From contig NZ_CP090978.1 in assembly GCF_021513275.1 (NCBI RefSeq), positions 4,526,001 to 4,590,000 on the forward strand: a stretch of DNA of 64,000 bases, in the 5' to 3' direction. The notes below the pieces were generated by a model. It saw nothing but the letters and a program-made list of their open reading frames with translations. It was not told the origin of the DNA and ran no database searches. The position numbers and the translations under genes are program-made. The stretch comes from Paenibacillus hexagrammi (GTDB lineage: Bacteria > Bacillota > Bacilli > Paenibacillales > NBRC-103111). How positions within the stretch are numbered: position 1 is the stretch's first letter; every line of letters starts with the position of its first letter. Shown in pieces: positions 58,478 through 64,000 of this stretch.

Positions 58478-60520
58478 TCAGTTCAATGTAATATTGTCAA
58501 TCTCAGCATAGCCCGTACTGCCTTTCATCAGCCTGATGATATTATCCCCGGCAGTTAAATTCACGTTCACATTGACCGTACCGAATTGCCCCCAGCCTGA
58601 TGTAGCGTGGTAAGTAACCGTAGAGAAAGGCCCGCCGTTATACGCTAAATTTTGTGTGGAGCTAGCGCCTGTACCGTTCGCATAGCGGATGGTCATGGAG
58701 TAAGTCTTTGTTGTCGGTACTTTCACATAGAAATCAACATAGCTGTCATTGTAATCAATTTGCGCTACATACTTGCCGCCTGAAGCTTGGGAACCGGATG
58801 CAATGTTTGCATGGCTGACCGCAGCATCCTCCGCTTCATATACGTTGGTTGCCTGGCCATATGGAGTCATATAAATTCTGTAGCCATCATTATTGTACAA
58901 ACCTGTCATGGGAACTGTAATTTGTCCGTTCGAAATCGTATAGTCCCCTTCGAGCAAGGTATTCGTTGTATTCACAGCTGTGCTCTTATTTACGAATGGT
59001 GTCCAGTCTACCCGCACGTGGACTTTGCTTCCATTGCCACCGAAGAATGAAGGGAAATTTTTAATCGTGGCATTTACCGAGCCATCCGTGTTTCCGCCAA
59101 ACAGCACGCTTGCATACTTTCTAGTTGCATCTACATTCGCAAAACCGTCCAATGCCCGCGTGTCGTTCACATTCGGCGGGGTCGTGTTCACCATATTGCC
59201 TGTCATGTCGCCATACCATTTGTAGAACCACCAACCGCCGTTTCTCTGCGTCGAGCTTGAAAGCAAGCTTCCCAATCTCCCCGGATTTGGAACGTCCCAA
59301 TAGCTTTGCATAGCAGTGTCAACCTTCAGTCTCTCGAATTTAGCAATCAGCGGAGCCACAGCACCGGGCTTACCTTCATCCGTCTGCCAGCCGCTTGCGC
59401 TGTATTCATTAATGGAAATAGGTTTTGCTGTAATTCCAAGAGAGCTTTCGATCGCTCTGTAATCATTGAAGTCATTGGTAAAATTCTCGTTATTGAGTTG
59501 GTGCCAGGACGTAATGTCAGGTACGGTGTTTTGGGACTTTTGATAAGATATAAACTCCTGCATGGTGTTGTGCCGATATGCCGCATAGGATGGGCCTATT
59601 GCTTTAGCCGAAGGGTCCAGCTGTTTTAATTTTTTATAAGATTGACTAAAAAACTCGCTGAATGTCAGGTTACCGCTTACATCTGAAGAAGTGTTTCCGC
59701 TGCTGTACTTGATGCTATTGTTTAACGTGGCATTCTCCGCTTCATAGCGCACCTGACTACCGCCGATTACATCGATGTAATCGATTTCGGCATATCCTGC
59801 TGAGCCTTTCGTAAACCGGATCGTATTAGTGCCTGCATGTAAGGATACGGTTGTGTTTAATGAACCAGCGCTTCCCGCAGCAAACCAACCTCCCGTGTTC
59901 GGGTATGTGATTACCCCAGTACTTCCACCGTTCACACTCAGGTTATGGGTAGAAGAGGCTCCTGTACCATTGGCGTAGTGAATATGTAGGGTGTAGTTTT
60001 GGGCAGCAGGCACATTTACTGTAAACTCCACATAGCTGTTACTATCGTTGATGCCTCCCACATATTTCCCTTTCCAAGTTCCGTCAGGCTCATTCCAGAG
60101 TTCATACCCGTAGATATTCGTTAAACCGGCCGCTTTTACTGCATTCACAGTCGTTGTCATTTTATTAAACCAGTCCGTCAAATTCGAGTAGTCATACCAG
60201 CCTGGATACCAGTCGGCAAGACGAATGGATACTTGACTCCCCGTAGACACCAACTTTTGGGCGACCGGTACGGCTGCACCCCATGGCTGCTGATAACCGC
60301 TTACCGCAGGATTGTTATATGCCTTGGCATGCAAGGGAATGATGAGATTGTTATCCGGCTGATTTTCAATGACCCCGTATAAGGAGCCTGCCGCACCATG
60401 CGTGACAGGTCCAATGACACTTGATAAATCTACCGTCAAATTACTTGCGGCATATGCCGGTACTACCGAAGAAACACTGGATATTAGCAAAATTGAGCTT
60501 GCGAGCATCATTTTTTTCAC
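58478..60520 (-). CDS. Secreted glycoside hydrolase (clan A, GH39-like) with two carbohydrate-binding domains
   Basis: 680 residues with a signal peptide (cleavage after PAYA, residue 24). The catalytic barrel has WYPGWYDYSNLTDW, acid/base candidate E144 in YELWNEPDGTW and nucleophile candidate E372 in PISINEYSASGW. Residues 150-283 are a CBM6/35-like domain inserted right after the acid/base motif. Its order seems permuted: KYVGGINDSNSYVEF comes first, RYEAENATLNN last. The C-terminal CBM (560-680) has the normal order, VYEAEDAAV before KYVAQIDYNDSYVDF. Substrate is probably a plant or microbial polysaccharide. GTG 60520 lies seven bases after GGGAGG. Two cre-like sites upstream suggest catabolite repression. 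Confidence 0.78.
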   Translation of the reverse strand: MKKMMLASSILLISSVSSVVPAYAASNLTVDLSSVIGPVTHGAAGSLYGVIENQPDNNLIIPLHAKAYNNPAVSGYQQPWGAAVPVAQKLVSTGSQVSIRLADWYPGWYDYSNLTDWFNKMTTTVNAVKAAGLTNIYGYELWNEPDGTWKGKYVGGINDSNSYVEFTVNVPAAQNYTLHIHYANGTGASSTHNLSVNGGSTGVITYPNTGGWFAAGSAGSLNTTVSLHAGTNTIRFTKGSAGYAEIDYIDVIGGSQVRYEAENATLNNSIKYSSGNTSSDVSGNLTFSEFFSQSYKKLKQLDPSAKAIGPSYAAYRHNTMQEFISYQKSQNTVPDITSWHQLNNENFTNDFNDYRAIESSLGITAKPISINEYSASGWQTDEGKPGAVAPLIAKFERLKVDTAMQSYWDVPNPGRLGSLLSSSTQRNGGWWFYKWYGDMTGNMVNTTPPNVNDTRALDGFANVDATRKYASVLFGGNTDGSVNATIKNFPSFFGGNGSKVHVRVDWTPFVNKSTAVNTTNTLLEGDYTISNGQITVPMTGLYNNDGYRIYMTPYGQATNVYEAEDAAVSHANIASGSQASGGKYVAQIDYNDSYVDFYVKVPTTKTYSMTIRYANGTGASSTQNLAYNGGPFSTVTYHATSGWGQFGTVNVNVNLTAGDNIIRLMKGSTGYAEIDNITLN

Positions 60521-60606
60521 AACATTACCTCCCGTATCATCTTATTGAGCCAAACAATTTCAATCTAACACATTAATCAAATTACAGTTTTCAAACCTCC
60601 TTTTAC

Positions 60607-60620
60607 AGTAAACGGTTTCA
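60607..60620. promoter_or_regulatory. Putative cre (CcpA) site, proximal
   Basis: AGTAAACGGTTTCA matches TGWAANCGNTNNCA except at the first base. It is about 87 bases upstream of the glycoside hydrolase start. Confidence 0.55.
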
Positions 60621-60728
60621 AATAAAATCGGCCTTACATCTGCGCCTTCGTACAGAATGAATTTGCGTTTGCTCACTGTTCAAGACTTCAAGAGCAGCGT
60701 TCAACCGATTAATTCTATCGTAAAGGAT

Positions 60729-60742
60729 TGTAAGCGCTTTGA
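60729..60742. promoter_or_regulatory. Putative cre (CcpA) site, distal
   Basis: TGTAAGCGCTTTGA matches the cre consensus except for one inner position near its end. The 332-base gap 60521..60852 is AT-rich and otherwise holds only the hydrolase leader and the regulator terminator. Confidence 0.5.
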
Positions 60743-60780
60743 TAATTCTAATATTCTAAGAAAGTAGTAATATGTTAATA

Positions 60781-60811
60781 TAAAAAATAAAACCTGCGTG
60801 ATTGCGCAGGT
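60781..60811 (-). terminator. Terminator of the two-component operon
   Basis: Seven-base stem ACCTGCG / CGCAGGT with a six-base loop and TTTTATTTTTT on the minus strand, 41 bases after the regulator stop. Confidence 0.85.
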
Positions 60812-60852
60812 CGAGTCGTCCTTACTTGTGTAAATTTTGAAATTCCTTAGGG

Positions 60853-62367
60853 TTACCCCGTCATTTCCTTAAATACCTTCGAAAAATATTTGGCGTCAGG
60901 ATAGCCTACCCGCTCCCCGATTTCAAAGGATTTTAACGAGCTATTCAATAACAGCTCCTTCGCCTTCGTGATTCGGACATCTCGAATATAAGCGGTAAAT
61001 GACACACCTAGCTCTTTCTGAAACAAGGAGCTCAGATATTCCGGTGTCACATGGCAGCCATTTGCGATCTCCTCCAAGGAAAGTCCGGTGTGATAACGCT
61101 CCTGGATTATTTTTATCGCTTTGGAGATGACCAAACTGTATACTTTCGCCTCTTTGCCCTTATATTGACAAACATAATCAGCCGACATGAGCAAAGCTTG
61201 ACCCAGCTCCAATCGAGTTTTAGCCGACGTAATGCGATGAAAGATTTCATTCCTTTGGCTGGTCATCATCGCATCGCCATTGATGGCTTCGCCCAAGTGC
61301 AGCATGCCGGATGCGAAACGAAGACATGCTTCAATGACCTCCTCAGGATGGCTTGCCTGCTTGGTACATGCAGCAATCATAGCTTCCCCACAAGCATATA
61401 CCTTCTCTTTGTCACGGCTGGATAACGCCTCTTTCATCTTAAGTTCAATGTCTGCGGGATACTGAATGTGACGAGGAGGAGATTGTTTCTGTAAATCCTC
61501 AGCAAACAGTATAGGCCGTTCAACATGCAGTATCGACCACTTGTGCAGCTCACGCAGCTGATCCGTCTCTTGCTTTACATGTCGGAGTGTTGGTAATGAA
61601 GTCCAGGAAATCACAATAGGGATCAAGAATTTCTTATTGAGGCGATTCCATAGATCAGCCAACGTGCCGCTTGTTTTCTCAATCGCTTCGGATTGCATGA
61701 GAACGACAAGCTCCTGAGAGTCGGGAAGCTCAACCAGGTAAGACTGTTCAACGTGAGCATCATTTTTCAAAAAGTACCGAATTTCTTCTTTGACCTTCCC
61801 TATCACCTCTTGGTACATCTCACCAAGATACAAATTGGATACCTGAATATCTTGATCAGGATGAAAGCTCAGAAATTCATGAATGTGCAGATCAAACAGT
61901 TCTTTATTTACATCGCCGTTCTCCAAATAACGCCGTAGCAGCTCCTCCGGTCCCATAGCTGGCATATGTGCCTCTTTACCGTTCATGAGATCGATAAGCA
62001 GTTCATTCTCCACACTCTTGAGCACGCGAATCAAATCGTCTGCCGTAATTGGCTTTAACAGATATTCACTAACCACGCCCGTTTGTAGGGCCCTCCTGGC
62101 AAAATCGAACTCCGAATATCCGCTTAGAATAATCGATTTGAACCTCAGCCCTCTTTGTTTCAGCAGCTCTAGCATCGCTATCCCATCCATGCCGGGCATT
62201 CGTATATCGGTAATGACAAGGTCCGGCTTCAGGTCCTCGATCAGAGCAGCACCTTCCACGCCATTATCACTTTCGCCCATGACCTGGTAGGCCTCGCCGC
62301 ATTTTTGTATGAGCTTGATGATCCCCTTCCTCGTTCTTTCCTCGTCTTCGACTACAATGATTTTCAT
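60853..62367 (-). CDS. AraC-type response regulator (YesN family)
   Basis: 504 residues. The receiver domain has KIIVVEDEERTRKGI, the phosphoacceptor D54 in LVITDIRMPGMDG, Ser in ILSGYSEFDFA, and Lys in YLLKPITADDL. A long middle region is typical of YesN. The C-terminal AraC HTH has LSLEEIANGCHVTPEYLSSL and YIRDVRITKAKELLLNSS, GYPDAKYFSKVFKEM. It follows the sensor kinase gene by 35 bases. It may control the adjacent glycoside hydrolase, as such pairs do in Paenibacillus sugar-uptake loci. Confidence 0.9.
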   Translation of the reverse strand: MKIIVVEDEERTRKGIIKLIQKCGEAYQVMGESDNGVEGAALIEDLKPDLVITDIRMPGMDGIAMLELLKQRGLRFKSIILSGYSEFDFARRALQTGVVSEYLLKPITADDLIRVLKSVENELLIDLMNGKEAHMPAMGPEELLRRYLENGDVNKELFDLHIHEFLSFHPDQDIQVSNLYLGEMYQEVIGKVKEEIRYFLKNDAHVEQSYLVELPDSQELVVLMQSEAIEKTSGTLADLWNRLNKKFLIPIVISWTSLPTLRHVKQETDQLRELHKWSILHVERPILFAEDLQKQSPPRHIQYPADIELKMKEALSSRDKEKVYACGEAMIAACTKQASHPEEVIEACLRFASGMLHLGEAINGDAMMTSQRNEIFHRITSAKTRLELGQALLMSADYVCQYKGKEAKVYSLVISKAIKIIQERYHTGLSLEEIANGCHVTPEYLSSLFQKELGVSFTAYIRDVRITKAKELLLNSSLKSFEIGERVGYPDAKYFSKVFKEMTG

Positions 62368-62402
62368 GAAGTATCCCCCTTGCCTCTTGATGCAGATCTC
62401 TG

Positions 62403-64000
62403 TTATTCGTTTGGCAGCAGCAAGCTAACCACCGTACCGACGCCTACTTGACTATGAAAGGATAGCTTAGCCTTATTTCCGTAATACAGGTTCAGCCTGT
62501 CGATCACATTCTTGACTCCGATGCCTGAGCTCTTCATACTGCGATTCTTACCTTCCAGTAGGTCCTTTACAACCTCTTCCTCCATCCCCCATCCATTATC
62601 TTCAATATGAATACAGATGTTTGATGAATCCTGAAAGAAGAAACGAATCTTGAGTAGCCCTCCGCTTTTTTTTCCTAAGAATGCATGCAGGATGGCGTTT
62701 TCGATAAAAGGCTGAAGCAGCAGCTTGTGGAGCTTGACCCGGCTCATGCCCTCCTCCATCTCGATGACGTACTCGAAAGCTCCGTTAAAGCGATTATGCT
62801 GCAAAAATAAATACTGCTCGAGCCACTCGATTTCCTCGGTCAGCAGAACCAGCTTATTGCTTTGACTGATGCTGTAGCGAAGAATATGAGCCAGACCTTT
62901 GAGCATTCGGCTGATCTCATGTTCATCCTTTTCAATCGCCATCCAATTGATGGAGTCCAGCGTGTTGTATAGGAAATGCGGGTTAATCTGTGCCTCCAAC
63001 GAGCGAATTTCTGATTCCTTTTGCTTTTGAACGGCGACTCGCGTCTCCTCCAGCAATTCATTGATTGTAACCATCATTTTGTTATAGCTGGATATGATGA
63101 TGGAGAATTCGTCTCTGGAATCATTCTTTATTTGAGCGTTCAGATGCCCACGCTGCGCGAGCTTCATGGCATTCACAATTTTACGGATGGATTTGGTTAG
63201 CAAGCCAGAGAAATAAATAATGAGCACCGTTGTCACGATAACCATCACAGCGCCGGTAATCACATTGATTTTCTGCATCGTATACATTTCAGAAAACAAG
63301 TCGGATTCATTCGTCACATTCACAATGGTCCAGCCGGTCTTTTCATTTTGATAATAGTTGATGATAGAGGGCTGCTTAAGGACAACTGCCTGCAGGGGCA
63401 GCATTTCCGGCAGATCAGCCGCTTGACGATCCATCAGATCGGACAAGCTCTTGCCGATATTCTGCTTATCGTGAAAAGAAAGAATCGTATGCTGCGCGTC
63501 CATGAGAAAATTGGTGCTGCTGAGCTGTTTCGAACCTCTTTCAGGAGCAGAGAAGTTAACGGCTTGAGACAATACAGCTTCGTCAATTGTTATCACGATA
63601 TATCCCAAGTCCTCTAAGTTCCCATCGGACAGCCCCGTCATCTTCCTGGCAATATGAAAGACATATTGTCCGTCGTTTGATCCGTCCATCACTTGCTCGG
63701 TTGCTGTAATTACGGAGCCCTGCTGATTTCCTTTAAGTGCTTGCAGCAGATTTTGCTGAGAATCTGGCTTCATGTTATTCCATAATGTATCAATCGATGA
63801 TCCGGTCACACGGTCAAAAGCAATATAGGATCCATCCATATTAAAAAAGGAGAGACTGCGGATTCCTTCTTTCGAATACGTATAGCTAGCCAACAAGCTT
63901 CGGAGTCTGCTCGCATAAAGTAGGCTTTCCGGGTCGCTGCCGTGCAGCATGTGATGGATGGAATCAATGACCGCATCGTCCGAGAACACTTGATATAAAA
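62403..64000 (-). CDS. Sensor histidine kinase (YesM family), N-terminus cut by the window end
   Basis: At least 532 residues; the open frame runs to the window edge. Visible order: an extracellular dCACHE-like sensor region, a membrane helix (VITGAVMVIVTTVLIIYFSG), a HAMP linker (KSIRKIVNAMKLAQRGHLNA), the histidine box SLEAQINPHFLYNTLDSINW with the phosphorylated His, and an ATPase domain with IHIEDNGWGMEEE and SSGIGVKNVIDRLNLYYG. It is the partner of the response regulator downstream. The first membrane helix should lie outside the window. Confidence 0.9.
   Translation of the reverse strand, partial: LYQVFSDDAVIDSIHHMLHGSDPESLLYASRLRSLLASYTYSKEGIRSLSFFNMDGSYIAFDRVTGSSIDTLWNNMKPDSQQNLLQALKGNQQGSVITATEQVMDGSNDGQYVFHIARKMTGLSDGNLEDLGYIVITIDEAVLSQAVNFSAPERGSKQLSSTNFLMDAQHTILSFHDKQNIGKSLSDLMDRQAADLPEMLPLQAVVLKQPSIINYYQNEKTGWTIVNVTNESDLFSEMYTMQKINVITGAVMVIVTTVLIIYFSGLLTKSIRKIVNAMKLAQRGHLNAQIKNDSRDEFSIIISSYNKMMVTINELLEETRVAVQKQKESEIRSLEAQINPHFLYNTLDSINWMAIEKDEHEISRMLKGLAHILRYSISQSNKLVLLTEEIEWLEQYLFLQHNRFNGAFEYVIEMEEGMSRVKLHKLLLQPFIENAILHAFLGKKSGGLLKIRFFFQDSSNICIHIEDNGWGMEEEVVKDLLEGKNRSMKSSGIGVKNVIDRLNLYYGNKAKLSFHSQVGVGTVVSLLLPNE

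Overview
The window looks like chromosomal DNA of an endospore-forming member of the Bacillales, most likely Paenibacillus or a close relative. The signs are moderate GC, strong AGGAGG-type ribosome binding sites, a CgeB-family spore glycosyltransferase, a YheC/YheD spore-coat ATP-grasp protein, a YesM/YesN-type two-component pair, and repeated mother-cell-type -10 boxes (CATANNNTA). No genus was confirmed by any search.

Region 1 (1-42.8 kb) is a large surface-glycan locus, probably for the spore surface. A minus-strand operon (8145 to 1) encodes three family-2-like glycosyltransferases, a dTDP-sugar module (RmlA, RmlC, an SDR epimerase, an RmlD-like reductase; RmlB is absent), an LhgO-like oxidase and a CgeB protein. 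A SAF-domain oxidoreductase and a SulP permease follow on the plus strand. Next come glycosyltransferases with very basic N-terminal tails, three small related helical proteins, a predicted beta-rich protein and a small protein kinase. Then follow an AlgD-like GDP-mannose dehydrogenase with four tandem GT4 paralogs, a GT7C-like enzyme and two GT61 enzymes. A HipA-like kinase sits at the end of a UDP-glucose to UDP-glucuronate to UDP-xylose operon (galU, uxs, ugd). That operon is headed by a GT4 fused to a DNRLRE-like domain, and manC lies upstream of it. The centrepiece is a 2,083-residue protein made of about 187 decapeptide repeats (33908..40159), followed by one more GT4 and YheC/D. My reading is that the glycosyltransferases and sugar-nucleotide enzymes build a glycan on the spore surface, and that the giant Ser/Thr-rich repeat protein is a candidate scaffold or acceptor.

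Region 2 (42.9-57.1 kb) is mostly ordinary chromosome: nagZ, a small membrane protein, psd and an Fsr-type MFS pump, a TetR/SDR divergent pair, two GNATs, a malic enzyme, a GC-rich MocR regulator, two more sugar transferases and an aminotransferase. Region 3 (57.1-64 kb) has an IS3-family element sitting in the loop of a terminator, a secreted glycoside hydrolase with an apparently permuted carbohydrate-binding domain inserted next to its acid/base residue, and a YesN/YesM-type regulator/kinase pair cut by the window end.

Two cross-cutting observations deserve attention. First, six apparent single-base deletions, mostly in homopolymers, break or shift glycan genes in the first 24.2 kb and none was seen later; assembly error is the simplest explanation, but two fall in the same A7 context in basic tails. 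Second, a small non-coding element family occurs three times, and two copies sit inside duplicated bidirectional terminators between convergent genes.
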